This document shows positions 9,428 through 18,768 of a DNA stretch of 64,000 nucleotides, piece after piece. The notes under the pieces were generated by a model, which was not told where the DNA came from, searched no databases, and saw only the letters and a list, made by a program, of their open reading frames with translations. This DNA is from Pseudomonas karstica (GTDB lineage: Bacteria; Pseudomonadota; Gammaproteobacteria; Pseudomonadales; Pseudomonadaceae): contig NZ_WLYI01000022.1 in NCBI RefSeq assembly GCF_009707515.1, forward strand, positions 47,723 to 111,722, in the 5' to 3' direction. The position numbers and the translations under genes were made by a program. Within the stretch, counting starts at the first letter, position 1. Each line of letters starts with the position of its first letter.

Positions 9428-10290
9428 GTTCGAATATTCCTTTGACGGCTGCTGCGGGCAATGCGGGCAAACACCCACGAGCCTGGCCTGCGGCCAACGC
9501 ATTGATCGGTGGCAGCCTGTTGCTGGTGTTGGTTTTCCTGGCGTTACTGGGTTTGGTCTGGAGCCCGTTCGACCCGCTGCGTATCGACCTGTTGTCGCGT
9601 TTCCAGGCGCCTTCGGCCACACATTGGCTGGGCACCGACGAGTTTGGTCGGGATGTCTTCAGTCGATTGTTGATTGGTGCGCGCACCAGTTTGTGGGTCA
9701 GTCTGCTGACGGTCAGTGTGGCGGTGCTGAGCGGTACCCTGATCGGCATGCTCGCCGGCTATCTGCGAGGCTGGACTGACCGCGTACTGATGATGTTCAA
9801 CGATGCGTTACTGGCCTTTCCGGGGATCCTGATGGCCTTGGGCATCATGGCAATCATTGGTGCCAGCAAGTACGGTATCGTCCTGGCGCTTGGCATTGCC
9901 TACACGCCGTCGGTGGTCCGGGTGGTGCGCGGCACGGTGCTGTCGCTGCGCGAGCTGGAATACATCGAAGCCTCGCGGGTGATCGGCAACTCCGAGCTGT
10001 ACACCATGGTTCGGCATATTGCCCCCAATTGCCTGGCGCCGCTGTGTGTCCTGGCCACCAGCATGTTCGGCTGGGCGCTGCTCTCGGAAAGCGCCCTGAG
10101 CTTCCTCGGCCTGGGCGTGCCACCGCCGGCGGCGACCTGGGGCAACATGCTCGCCAGTAGCCGGCCTTACATTGCGTCAGCCCCCTGGCTGGGGATTTTC
10201 CCAGGCCTGTTTATCTGCCTGGCGCTGTTGGCGATCAATCTGTTTGGCGACGCACTGCGTGATCGTCTCGACCCCCGGATGAGGAAATGA
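9424..10290 (+). CDS. ABC transporter permease, DppC-like
   Basis: Second inner-membrane permease, 288 residues, overlapping the previous gene by four bases. It has the DppC/OppC-specific entry motif HWLGTDEFGRDVFSRLLIGA near residues 65-85. The EAA coupling loop is YIEASRVIGNSELYTMVRHI, and the GWALLSESALSFLGLGVPPP block lies near the end. The start at 9424 (MSSNIPL) is fixed by the ATGA overlap; the reading frame extends far upstream only as an antiparallel artefact of GC-rich sequence. It couples to the fused ATPase encoded immediately downstream. Confidence 0.92.
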   Translation: MSSNIPLTAAAGNAGKHPRAWPAANALIGGSLLLVLVFLALLGLVWSPFDPLRIDLLSRFQAPSATHWLGTDEFGRDVFSRLLIGARTSLWVSLLTVSVAVLSGTLIGMLAGYLRGWTDRVLMMFNDALLAFPGILMALGIMAIIGASKYGIVLALGIAYTPSVVRVVRGTVLSLRELEYIEASRVIGNSELYTMVRHIAPNCLAPLCVLATSMFGWALLSESALSFLGLGVPPPAATWGNMLASSRPYIASAPWLGIFPGLFICLALLAINLFGDALRDRLDPRMRK

Positions 10291-11924
10291 GCATGTCAGC
10301 CAAGCCTGTTCTGCTGAGTGTGGAAAACCTGAAGATTCGCGTGGGTGAGCACGGACCGCTGGCGGTCGATGACTTGAGCTTCAGCGTGGCGCCGGGTGAG
10401 ATCGTTGCGTTGGTGGGGGAGTCGGGCAGCGGCAAGACCATGGCTGCCCGTGCCGCAATCGGCCTGCTGCCGTTGCCGATGCAGCTCTGTGGCGGGCGCC
10501 TGGAGTTCCAGGGGCTCGACCTGGCCAGCGCTAATATCGAACAGCTGCGGGCCATTCGCGGGGCGAGCATCGGTATGGTGTTCCAGGAGCCAATGGTCTC
10601 CCTCAACCCTGCCTTGAAGATCGGTCGACAGATGAGTGAAGCCCTTAAGCTGCACACCGACCTGGATGCCGGGCAGATCCGAGAGCGTTGCCTGACCATG
10701 CTACGGCGTATCGGTATCAAGGATGCCGAAGGCTGCCTTGAATCCTATCCGCACCAGTTCTCCGGTGGCATGCGTCAACGGATCATGCTGGCTTCGGTGA
10801 TGTTGTTGCGCCCGGCGTTGTTGATCGCTGATGAGCCGACCACCGCCCTGGATTGTCTGGCGCAACTGGACGTGATCGAACTGATGCTCGAACTGACCCG
10901 GGAGCAGGGTACGGCCATCTTGTTTATCAGCCATGACCTGTCGCTGGTGGCGCGTTATGCCCACAAGGTAGTGGTAATGCGTCATGGCCAATCGGTGGAG
11001 CAGGGCAGTATCGAAGAAATCTTGCTGACACCCAAGGCCGAGTACACCCGCCAGTTACTGGAGGCATTGCCACGCCGTGGCACATTGGCAACGTTGCCCG
11101 AAAGCAGCGGGCCGCTGGTGGAGGTCGACCAGGTGTGTATCGAGCATCCGGGACCGACTTCGTTTTGGGGCAAACGCCATTTCAAGCGCGTCGTCCATTG
11201 CGCCAGTCTAGCCATCGCGCCGGGAGAAACCCTGGCTCTGGTGGGCGGCAGCGGTTCGGGCAAGACCACTCTCGGCCGTTCGTTGGTGGGTTTGATCAAA
11301 CCCTGCGCCGGTGCGATCCGCTTCAAGGGCGTGGATATCCTCAAGGCTGCCAACCGCACCCATCGGTTGCAATGCCAGATGATCTTCCAGGACCCCTATT
11401 CATCCCTCAATCCACGGATGAAAATCGGTGAGATCCTTGCCGAGCCTTTGCGTCACGAGCCCGGCCTGAATGCCGGCCAGCGTCGCGAACGGGTGGCACA
11501 GACCCTGCGTGACGTGGGCCTGGCTGAACAGTTTGTCGAGCGCTTTCCCCATCAACTGTCAGGCGGCCAACGCCAACGCGTAGCCATTGGGCGCGCCTTG
11601 GTACGCCATCCGCAGTTGGTGATCGCCGATGAGCCGATTTCCGCGTTGGACATGACTATCCAGAAGCAGATCCTCGAACTGTTCGAGCGCCTGCAGGCGC
11701 AATACGGCTTTGCCTGCCTGTTCATCTCCCATGACCTTGCGGCGGTGGAGCGCATTGCCCATCGGGTGGCGGTGATGCATCAGGGCGAAGTAGTGGAGGT
11801 GGGGGGCCGGGAGCAAATCTTCGACCGCCCGCAGCACCCCTATACCCGCCAGTTACTGGCAGCCGCCAGCCCCCTGGAGAAACTGGCCGACGGCGGTTAC
11901 CGAATACGACCCACCCACCTTTGA
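10287..11924 (+). CDS. ABC transporter ATP-binding protein with two fused nucleotide-binding domains
   Basis: Single polypeptide of 545 residues carrying both ATPases of a peptide-type importer, like the GsiA/YejF arrangement rather than separate DppD and DppF. Domain 1: Walker A GESGSGKT (residues 44-51), signature SGGMRQR, Walker B LLIADEPTTALD. Domain 2: Walker A GGSGSGKT, signature LSGGQRQRV, Walker B LVIADEPISALD. Each half ends in the family's oligopeptide-transport C-terminal motif (YTRQLLEALPRRG; HPYTRQLLAAASP). Start and upstream stop overlap (AAATGA), completing a tightly coupled four-gene operon. Confidence 0.93.
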   Translation: MSMSAKPVLLSVENLKIRVGEHGPLAVDDLSFSVAPGEIVALVGESGSGKTMAARAAIGLLPLPMQLCGGRLEFQGLDLASANIEQLRAIRGASIGMVFQEPMVSLNPALKIGRQMSEALKLHTDLDAGQIRERCLTMLRRIGIKDAEGCLESYPHQFSGGMRQRIMLASVMLLRPALLIADEPTTALDCLAQLDVIELMLELTREQGTAILFISHDLSLVARYAHKVVVMRHGQSVEQGSIEEILLTPKAEYTRQLLEALPRRGTLATLPESSGPLVEVDQVCIEHPGPTSFWGKRHFKRVVHCASLAIAPGETLALVGGSGSGKTTLGRSLVGLIKPCAGAIRFKGVDILKAANRTHRLQCQMIFQDPYSSLNPRMKIGEILAEPLRHEPGLNAGQRRERVAQTLRDVGLAEQFVERFPHQLSGGQRQRVAIGRALVRHPQLVIADEPISALDMTIQKQILELFERLQAQYGFACLFISHDLAAVERIAHRVAVMHQGEVVEVGGREQIFDRPQHPYTRQLLAAASPLEKLADGGYRIRPTHL

Positions 11925-12038
11925 ATTAACACCCCCGGTCTCCCCGCGCGCTCGCCTGAAACGGGCGCGATGGGGGAAGCCATGTCCAAAAAAACAATAA
12001 GACCTACTCACCCACAACGACTGCCAGGAGCCATGCGC

Positions 12039-13319
12039 ATGAATAATAATCTGAACCTGATCTTGAAAGGCGTCGGCCTTATGAGCGGGGGCCTCTTATG
12101 TGCCCCGGCCTATGCGGACTTCATCAAGGACAGCAAGGCCAATCTGGAGCTTAAAAACTACTACTTCAACCGTGACTACCGCGAAGATGCCGGGCAGTCC
12201 AAGCGCGAGGAATGGGCCCAGGGTTTTATCCTCAATCTGAAGTCGGGTTTCACCGAAGGCACGGTTGGTTTTGGTGTCGATGTGGTCGGTATGCTCGGCC
12301 TGAAGCTCGACTCCAGCCCGGACCGCTCGGGCTCCGGTCTGTTGTCACGGGACAATGAGGCCGAACCGGGCAAGCCAAGCTACGCCAAGCGCGCCCAGAA
12401 TGAGTACTCCAAGTTGGGCGTGACCGGCAAAGTGCGCTTTGCCAAGAGCGAGCTACGCAGCGGTTATCTGCTGCCGGACTTGCCCACGTTGCAGCCCAAC
12501 ACCAGTCGCCTGTTCCCGCAGACCTTTCGCGGTACTCAACTGACTTCCGGGGATATCACTGGCCTGGCATTGACCGCAGGTCAGATCGACCGGACCAAGC
12601 AGCGTGAGTCCACCGACTACGAGGACATGGGCCTGACCAGTCAAAATGGTGCCTACAAGAGCTCGGCCAAAAGTGACCAGTTCCGCTTCCTGGGGGGTGA
12701 TTACAAGGTCAATCCGAACGTGACCCTGACTTACCATTTTGCGCAGTTGGAGAATATCTACCAGCAGCACTATGTGGGAATGAAAAATAGCTTCGCCCTC
12801 GGTGACGGCACGCTGAAAACCGACATCCGCTATTTCGATGCGGACAAGTCCGGTGCAGGGCTGGCGGGCAAGGTCGACAACCGCGCACTGAGTACTCGCC
12901 TGACGTATAGCTACAGGGGCCACAGCCTGGGCGGCGGCTACCAGGAACAGTATGGCGATACGCCGTTTACCTATGTGGACGGCACCAACACTTATCTGTT
13001 CTCCGAGTATCAACTGAGCAACTTCTCACAGACCAATGAGCGGGTGTGGCATGCCCGTTACGACTTCGACTTTGCAGCGCTGGGGATTCCCGGCTTGACG
13101 TTCTCGACACGCTGGGCCCGGGGTGATCAGGCCCAGGTGAAGGGGTTTGAGGGTGAGGGACGTGAGTGGGAGCGGGATATCGACTTGGGGTATGTGTTTC
13201 AGTCGGGAGCGCTCAAGGGAGTTTCCCTGCGCTGGCGCAATGGCTTGAATAAAGCCAACTACCTGCGGGACATGAGTGAAAACCGGGTGATTGTTGGTTA
13301 TACCGTGGCGCTTTGGTGA
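12039..13319 (+). CDS. OprD-family outer-membrane porin
   Basis: Substrate-specific outer-membrane channel of the Pseudomonas OprD/Occ family, 426 residues. The signal peptide ends near residue 26 (CAPAYA before DFIKDSKANLEL), and DFIKDSKANL-type starts are the hallmark of mature OprD proteins. The barrel shows alternating strands and the family blocks KLGVTGKVRFAKSELRSG and RAQNEYSKLGV, ending in an aromatic-rich strand and terminal Trp. I chose ATG 12039 because CAGGAG is eight bases upstream; ATG 12033 and a start at 11983 are alternatives. It lies about 110 bp after the ABC ATPase and probably supplies the outer-membrane entry for the same substrate. Confidence 0.9.
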   Translation: MNNNLNLILKGVGLMSGGLLCAPAYADFIKDSKANLELKNYYFNRDYREDAGQSKREEWAQGFILNLKSGFTEGTVGFGVDVVGMLGLKLDSSPDRSGSGLLSRDNEAEPGKPSYAKRAQNEYSKLGVTGKVRFAKSELRSGYLLPDLPTLQPNTSRLFPQTFRGTQLTSGDITGLALTAGQIDRTKQRESTDYEDMGLTSQNGAYKSSAKSDQFRFLGGDYKVNPNVTLTYHFAQLENIYQQHYVGMKNSFALGDGTLKTDIRYFDADKSGAGLAGKVDNRALSTRLTYSYRGHSLGGGYQEQYGDTPFTYVDGTNTYLFSEYQLSNFSQTNERVWHARYDFDFAALGIPGLTFSTRWARGDQAQVKGFEGEGREWERDIDLGYVFQSGALKGVSLRWRNGLNKANYLRDMSENRVIVGYTVALW

Positions 13320-13375
13320 TGAATATGGGCCTACAGGGTTCCCTCGCTCCGGCATTGCTCCGTGGGCCCTACGCA

Positions 13376-14254
13376 TCATCCCTTATTCCGTGCGACCCCC
13401 ATTTTACTGGCAACTTCCAGGTGCCGATGAAGCAGGGTCGAAGCCCATTCGTGATCCCCCTGTTCCAGGGCATCAAGAATCGCCAGGTGTTCACGGCAAG
13501 ACACCTTGACCCGCTCGACGTTGCTGGCCGAGTGGAATTCGGTCAGGCGGCGCAGACGGTTCTGTTGCTGGATCGCTTGCAGGATATAGGTATTGCCGGA
13601 CGCAGTGGCGAGCAGCTCATGGAACTCGGCGTTGCTTTCGAAAAAGCGCTGGCCGTCGACCTGCCCTTCAAGCAGTTCAAGCTGACGTTCGCGGCAGCGC
13701 CGGAATTGCTCGGCGTTGATCTTGAAGCTCGGCTCCAGCAACCCGGCTGGCTCCAGCAACATGCGAAAGCGATAGCTCTCAAAACGCGTCTGCGGGCTGC
13801 TCAAGGTCGGCAGGAACAACCAGCCATGACCGTGCTTGCGCTGCATCACGCCTTCATCGGAGAGACGCAGCAGGCAACGTCGCAGCACGCTTTTGCCGAC
13901 GTTGTAGCGGCGCAACAGATCGCTTTCGGAAATCTGGTCGGGCAACAACTGGTTCAACCGGTCGTCAATCACCCGGGTGTACAGGTCATCTTCCTCGTTG
14001 TGCAGTTCGCTGGCCTGTTGCGCCAGGCCGCTGGTGGTTTGCAGCGGTACGCGAAAACCCTGTTGGGGCAACGGCTCAATCAGCTTTTGTTCAGCCAGGT
14101 ACGACAGGGCACTGCGGATCGGCGAACGGGACACACCCAGGCGCTGGGTCAGTTCGACTTCCTTGAGGTGGCTACCGGGTTGCAGGTCGCCCGAGGCAAT
14201 GGCGGACAGGATCTGGCCAGCGACTTTGGTCTGCAGCGAGGTGAGTTGAGACAT
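13376..14254 (-). CDS. GntR/FadR-type regulator with two winged-helix domains
   Basis: Transcription regulator of 292 residues. Residues about 5-75 form a GntR winged helix (GSHLKEVELTQRLGVSRSPI, then ALSYLAEQKLIEPLPQQGFRV). A second, diverged GntR-like winged helix follows at about 92-150 (TRVIDDRLNQLLPD..ISESDLLRRYNVGKSVLRRCL, then LSDEGVMQRKHGHGWLFLP). Residues about 160-285 are the FCD ligand-binding helical domain (FRMLLEPAGLLEP, ESNAEFHELLATASGN). FCD regulators normally carry one DNA-binding domain. It is convergent with the porin gene and divergent from the serine hydrolase, so it likely controls the importer and hydrolase/aminotransferase genes; the effector is unknown. Confidence 0.87.
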   Translation of the reverse strand: MSQLTSLQTKVAGQILSAIASGDLQPGSHLKEVELTQRLGVSRSPIRSALSYLAEQKLIEPLPQQGFRVPLQTTSGLAQQASELHNEEDDLYTRVIDDRLNQLLPDQISESDLLRRYNVGKSVLRRCLLRLSDEGVMQRKHGHGWLFLPTLSSPQTRFESYRFRMLLEPAGLLEPSFKINAEQFRRCRERQLELLEGQVDGQRFFESNAEFHELLATASGNTYILQAIQQQNRLRRLTEFHSASNVERVKVSCREHLAILDALEQGDHEWASTLLHRHLEVASKMGVARNKG

Positions 14255-14443
14255 GGCGCGTGGACGTTCCTGTGACAGGGGTGGGAAGGATAACCGAAAA
14301 CCATGGAAAGCTTCGATACAGCGGAAACTGAATTATAGGCCGCTCAAATACATGTAGGCGCTACCGATAAATTTTTATCTGTATTATTTGAAATATAAAA
14401 ACACTGTCGATGCATGAAGTGGCCATTTTGAGGATGCTTTGTT

Positions 14444-15943
14444 ATGACCTATGTACCCCTGCCCAGAGCCTTGCCCCATGAAAGGGGAGTCGATGCCCGT
14501 GGCATTGTTGATTTCCTCGCGGCAGTCGCGGAAGCGGGACTCGAGTTGCACAGTTTCATGCTCTATCGCCAGGGGGCTGTGGTGACAGAAGCGTTCTGGC
14601 AACCGTACTCGGCCCGGCGCAAGCACGTGCAGCATTCTGCGACCAAGAGCTGGACTGCCACCGCTGTCGGTCTGCTGGTGGATGATGGGCGCTTGAAGCT
14701 CAATGACACCGTGATCAGCTTTTTCCCTGAACTGTGCCCGGTGGAGGTCAGTGCGAACCTCGCGGCCATGACCGTGGAAGACCTGCTGACCATGCGCACC
14801 GGCCATCAACGGGGCATCTCCGGCGGCGCCTGGCGCAACCTGCAAAGCAGTTGGGTTGCAGCCTTCTTGCAAGAACCGGTGGATGAGCCACCTGGCAAGT
14901 CGTTCATCTATAGCAGTGCCTCAAGTTTCATGTTGTCGGCAATTGTCACGCAGGTCAGCGGGCAAACGATGCATGCCCTGCTGGAGGAGCGGGTCCTTGG
15001 CTTTCTTGGCCTGGACCCACTGGAGTGGGACCTGGCGCCCGGAGGCTTCAATTCCGGGGGCAACGGTCTGAGTTGCACCACCGAAGACTCGTTGAAATTT
15101 GGCGTACTGCATCTGAATCAGGGCCAGTGGCAGGGCCGCCAGTTGCTGTCGCCGAAATGGATTGGCGAGGCCACCCGCAATCAGGTCGAAGACGTGTGGA
15201 TGGGGGAGTTCGACGGCAAGCAGTACCTGCCGCGCAGCAAAGACGCCGCCAACGAAGTGCCGCGTGAGGGTTACGGCTACCAGTGGTGGATGACCAAGCA
15301 CGAGGGTTACTACGCCTCAGGCGTCTTTGGCCAGTACTGCATCGTCCTGCCGGAGCAGGACACCGTGATCGCCTTCACCTGCGGCTTGCGCCTGGGCGAG
15401 CGACGTTTGCACGCGGCGCTCTGGGAGCATTTATTCCCGGCGTTGGGACGTGACGCAACGGATCCCAAGGCCTGCCAGGCACAACTCGATGCGCTGCTCG
15501 AGGGCCTGCGCCTGCCCATGCTGCAGGGCCTGAAGCAGTCGTCCAGTGCCCTGGCGCTGCAAGGGCGTTTTGCCATTGAACCGAACGAAGATGGGGTTCG
15601 TGAAATAGCATTCGATTTCCAGGCAGACTACTGCGACTTCAGCCTGGTGGACCACCGTGGTTCGCACCACTTGCGTATCGGTTTGCAGCAGCCCATCGAG
15701 TCCAGCACCAGCCTCACCGGCAACTATTTGCACCATCAATATCAACCAGAACAAACCCCGGTGATCGCCCACGGCTGTTGGGCGGCGGATGGCGAGTTGC
15801 TAATGGACTGGCGCTTCGTCGAAACCGCCTTCGCCGACCACGTCAGTTGCCGCGTTCAAGACGGGTGCTTGCTGTTCGATCGCGGCGTCAACACCAATGC
15901 CGGTTCCATGCAACGCCCGACGTTGACCGGTTCGCGGCTCTGA
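14444..15943 (+). CDS. serine hydrolase, class C beta-lactamase / 6-aminohexanoate-dimer hydrolase type
   Basis: Serine hydrolase of 499 residues with penicillin-binding-protein fold. Nucleophile motif S65-A-T-K68 (HSATKSW) and second motif Y156-S-S follow family spacing. The usual third KTG-type motif is not evident; the corresponding strand seems to be YASGVFGQYCIVLPEQD. Blocks such as VEDLLTMRTGH are shared with esterases, beta-lactamases and NylB-type 6-aminohexanoate-dimer hydrolases. Residues from about 340 form an uncharacterised beta-rich C-terminal part. No signal peptide is seen, so the enzyme is probably cytoplasmic, unlike true beta-lactamases. The omega-aminotransferase and aldehyde dehydrogenase follow at 31 bp and 9 bp spacing, implying that hydrolysis releases an amine for them. 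Confidence 0.85.
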   Translation: MTYVPLPRALPHERGVDARGIVDFLAAVAEAGLELHSFMLYRQGAVVTEAFWQPYSARRKHVQHSATKSWTATAVGLLVDDGRLKLNDTVISFFPELCPVEVSANLAAMTVEDLLTMRTGHQRGISGGAWRNLQSSWVAAFLQEPVDEPPGKSFIYSSASSFMLSAIVTQVSGQTMHALLEERVLGFLGLDPLEWDLAPGGFNSGGNGLSCTTEDSLKFGVLHLNQGQWQGRQLLSPKWIGEATRNQVEDVWMGEFDGKQYLPRSKDAANEVPREGYGYQWWMTKHEGYYASGVFGQYCIVLPEQDTVIAFTCGLRLGERRLHAALWEHLFPALGRDATDPKACQAQLDALLEGLRLPMLQGLKQSSSALALQGRFAIEPNEDGVREIAFDFQADYCDFSLVDHRGSHHLRIGLQQPIESSTSLTGNYLHHQYQPEQTPVIAHGCWAADGELLMDWRFVETAFADHVSCRVQDGCLLFDRGVNTNAGSMQRPTLTGSRL

Positions 15944-15974
15944 GCGCTTCATTCACTTTACGGAATACATCCCC

Positions 15975-17276
15975 ATGAACCAGACCTCGGCCCTGTGGGC
16001 TCCTTTTACCGCAATGCGTCCATTCAATCGCCAACCGATGTTGTTCGACAGTGCTGCGGGCATGCACTACACCACCACCGACGGGCGCCAGGTGCTCGAT
16101 GCCATGGCCGGGTTGTGGTGTGTCAATGCCGGTCATGGCCAGGCGCGGATTGTCGAGGCGATTCGCGAAGCGGCTGGTCGGTTGGATTTTGTGTCGTCGT
16201 TCAAGATGAGTCACCCGGCGGCGCTGACCATGGCCGACCAATTGGTGGCGATAGCGCCAGCGGGCCTGGATAAAGTGTTTTTCACCAACTCGGGCTCCGA
16301 GGCGGTGGACACTGCCCTGAAGATTGCCCGTGCCTACCACCAGGCCCGGGGTGATAGCCGTCGGACCAAGCTGATCGGTCGCGCCAAGGGCTATCACGGC
16401 ATGGGCTTTGGTGGGCTGTCGGTGTCCGGTATCGGCCGCCAGAAGCGCGATTTCGGACCTTTGTTGGGGGATGTGGCACACCTGCCGCTGCCGTATGACG
16501 CCAGCCTGCGGTTCAGCTCTGGCCAGCCTGAACAGGGCGCTCACTATGCCGATACGTTGCTGCAACTGCTGGACATCCACGACCCGGCCACGGTGGCGGC
16601 GGTGATCGTCGAGCCGGTGACCGGTTCGGGTGGTGTCTACGCGCCGCCCCTGGGTTACCTGCAAAGACTGCGGGAAATATGCGACCGCCACGGCGTACTG
16701 CTGATTTTCGACGAAGTGATTACCGGTTTTGGCCGGCTGGGCCACTCGTTTGCGGCTCAAACATTCGGCGTGACCCCCGACTTGATGACTCTGGCCAAGG
16801 GCCTGACCAACGGCGCAGTGCCCATGGGCGGCGTACTCGTCAGTGGCACGGTGTACGAAGCGTTCATGAATGGCCCCGAGCAGGCCATTGAGTTGATGCA
16901 TGGCTACACGTATTCGGCTCATCCACTGGCCTGCGCGGCAGGCCTGGCAACCCTGGCGGTGCATGAAGAGTTGGGCATCAATGCCCATGTCCAGCACATC
17001 GCGCCGGTCTGGCAGAGCGCGGCATTGGCGCTGCGCGAGCAGGGCCTGGTACTGGACGTGCGCGCCATCGGCATGCTCTGCGCGGTTGAGCTCAAGCCCC
17101 GTGACGGTGCCCCCGGCGCTCGTGCAGCCGAAGCGGCCCAGCGTTGTTTCGATGCAGGCCTGCTGGTACGTGCCTCGGGTGAGAACATCGTGCTATCGCC
17201 ACCGTTGATCGTCAACGAAGAACAGATCGCCCTGATCTTCGACACCTTGCATTGCGCACTCGACGCAATTGCCTGA
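15975..17276 (+). CDS. class III omega-aminotransferase (PLP-dependent)
   Basis: Aminotransferase of 433 residues of the omega-amino acid:pyruvate type. It converts a terminal amine to an aldehyde with pyruvate or another acceptor. Family motifs: N-terminal LWAPFTAMRPFN, the cofactor contact FFTNSGSEAVDTALKIAR, the Asp that binds the PLP ring in LLIFDEVITGFGRLG, and the Schiff-base Lys in LMTLAKGLTNGAVPMGG. Length is normal. The neighbouring aldehyde dehydrogenase starts 9 bp after the stop, so aldehyde product would pass directly to it. Exact substrate (beta-alanine, 6-aminohexanoate, GABA or other) is not resolvable from sequence. Confidence 0.9.
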   Translation: MNQTSALWAPFTAMRPFNRQPMLFDSAAGMHYTTTDGRQVLDAMAGLWCVNAGHGQARIVEAIREAAGRLDFVSSFKMSHPAALTMADQLVAIAPAGLDKVFFTNSGSEAVDTALKIARAYHQARGDSRRTKLIGRAKGYHGMGFGGLSVSGIGRQKRDFGPLLGDVAHLPLPYDASLRFSSGQPEQGAHYADTLLQLLDIHDPATVAAVIVEPVTGSGGVYAPPLGYLQRLREICDRHGVLLIFDEVITGFGRLGHSFAAQTFGVTPDLMTLAKGLTNGAVPMGGVLVSGTVYEAFMNGPEQAIELMHGYTYSAHPLACAAGLATLAVHEELGINAHVQHIAPVWQSAALALREQGLVLDVRAIGMLCAVELKPRDGAPGARAAEAAQRCFDAGLLVRASGENIVLSPPLIVNEEQIALIFDTLHCALDAIA

Positions 17277-17285
17277 GGAGGCTCG

Positions 17286-18713
17286 ATGAACTATCTGGAT
17301 TTCTATATTGACGGCGAATGGGTCAAACCTTGTGCCGCTGAAACCCTGGCGGTGATCGATCCGTCCACCGAGTGCGCCATCGCCACGATCAGCCTGGGCT
17401 CCCGCGCAGATCTCGACCAGGCGGTGGCGGCGGCAAAGCGCGCATTTGCGTGCTATGGGCAATGGTCGCGCCAGCAGCGTCTGGAATTGCTGGCGGCAAT
17501 CATCGACGGTTATCGCCAGCACAGCGAGGCCCTGGCTTTGTTGGTACATCAGGAGATGGGTGCACCGCTGTCACTGGCCCGCAGTGCCCACGTTCCGGCG
17601 GGCCTGGGGCACCTGCAACGGGCCTTTGATGTCCTGCGCGATTACCCTTTCGACCGACCTCACGGCAGCACCCTGGTGAGTCGCGAACCGATTGGCGTCT
17701 GCGGCCTGATCACCCCTTGGAACTGGCCACTGAACCAGCTCACCTGCAAACTCGCACCCGCCCTGGCCGCTGGCTGCACCATGGTGCTCAAGCCCAGCGA
17801 GAAAGCGCCGCTGTCAGCGATGCTACTGGCGGATATCCTGCATAAGGCTGGCGTGCCCAAAGGGGTGTTCAACCTGGTCAATGGCGACGGCCCGACCATT
17901 GGTGACGGTATCGCCCGTCATCCTGATATCGACATGGTTTCGTTTACCGGCTCCACTGGCGCAGGTATCGCCGTGGCCAAGGCCGCAGCAGACACCGTCA
18001 AGCGGGTATCCCAGGAGCTGGGTGGCAAGTCCGCCAACCTGATCCTTGCCGATGCCGATATCGACACCGCCGTACGCCACGGGGTCAGTAGCTGTTTTCG
18101 CAACAGCGGGCAGTCCTGTAATGCACCGACCCGGATGTTAATCCCACGAGCGCTGCAAGGCCGGGCGGTGGAGATTGCCAGGGAAGTGGCTGCTCACATC
18201 TGTTTCGACGGCAGCAACCCGGACACGGCCATGGGCCCACTGGCCAACCTCGCGCAGTTCGAGCGGGTCCAGGCCTTGATAGGTGCCGCCATGGACCAAG
18301 GCGCACGGCAGGTGTGTGGCGGCGTTGGCCGTCCCGATGGGGTGACTCAGGGTTATTACGTCAAGCCAACGGTGTTCGCTGACGTTCACCCGGACATGCC
18401 GATTGCCCGGGAAGAAGTATTCGGACCGGTGTTGGTCATCATTCCCTACGACAACGAAGGCCATGCCATCGCTATTGCCAATGACAGCCCCTACGGTCTC
18501 TCAGCCTATGTCAGTGCAGGCACCCTGGAGCGCGCCCGCAGTGTGGCCCGTTGTTTGCGCACAGGTATGGTCCACCTCAATGGCAGCAAGGCCGACAACG
18601 GCGCGCCATTCGGTGGCTACAAGCAATCGGGCAATGGTCGGGAGTGGGGCGTGCATGGGTTGGAGGAGTATCTGGAATTGAAATCGATGTTCGGTTTTCA
18701 GCCGACCGTGTAG
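17286..18713 (+). CDS. NAD(P)-dependent aldehyde dehydrogenase
   Basis: Aldehyde dehydrogenase of 475 residues, normal family length. The cofactor entry is PWNWPLNQLTCKLAPALAAG, the glycine motif SFTGSTGAGIAVAK. General base Glu is in VSQELGGKSANLIL and the catalytic Cys in RNSGQSCNAPTRML; the C-terminal PFGGYKQSGNGREWG block is intact. A strong GAGGAGG ribosome-binding site precedes the ATG. As last gene after the serine hydrolase and aminotransferase, it most likely oxidises the semialdehyde made by the aminotransferase to a carboxylic acid. Confidence 0.92.
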   Translation: MNYLDFYIDGEWVKPCAAETLAVIDPSTECAIATISLGSRADLDQAVAAAKRAFACYGQWSRQQRLELLAAIIDGYRQHSEALALLVHQEMGAPLSLARSAHVPAGLGHLQRAFDVLRDYPFDRPHGSTLVSREPIGVCGLITPWNWPLNQLTCKLAPALAAGCTMVLKPSEKAPLSAMLLADILHKAGVPKGVFNLVNGDGPTIGDGIARHPDIDMVSFTGSTGAGIAVAKAAADTVKRVSQELGGKSANLILADADIDTAVRHGVSSCFRNSGQSCNAPTRMLIPRALQGRAVEIAREVAAHICFDGSNPDTAMGPLANLAQFERVQALIGAAMDQGARQVCGGVGRPDGVTQGYYVKPTVFADVHPDMPIAREEVFGPVLVIIPYDNEGHAIAIANDSPYGLSAYVSAGTLERARSVARCLRTGMVHLNGSKADNGAPFGGYKQSGNGREWGVHGLEEYLELKSMFGFQPTV

Positions 18714-18728
18714 CCGAGCCCCTGGGTG

Positions 18729-18750
18729 CCAGGCGCGTGTGGCCGCCTGG
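18729..18750. terminator. possible bidirectional hairpin between convergent genes
   Basis: A CCAGGCG / CGCCTGG stem with an eight-base loop lies in the 55-bp gap between the convergent aldehyde dehydrogenase and FAD oxidase genes. There is no clear T-tract on either side, so terminator function is tentative. Confidence 0.3.
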
Positions 18751-18768
18751 AGCTAACGGTGGCTCGCT

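Noticed and set aside
14444..15943. Serine hydrolase considered as a true AmpC beta-lactamase
   Set aside because: No signal peptide, no KTG motif, extra C-terminal region, and an operon with aminotransferase and aldehyde dehydrogenase.
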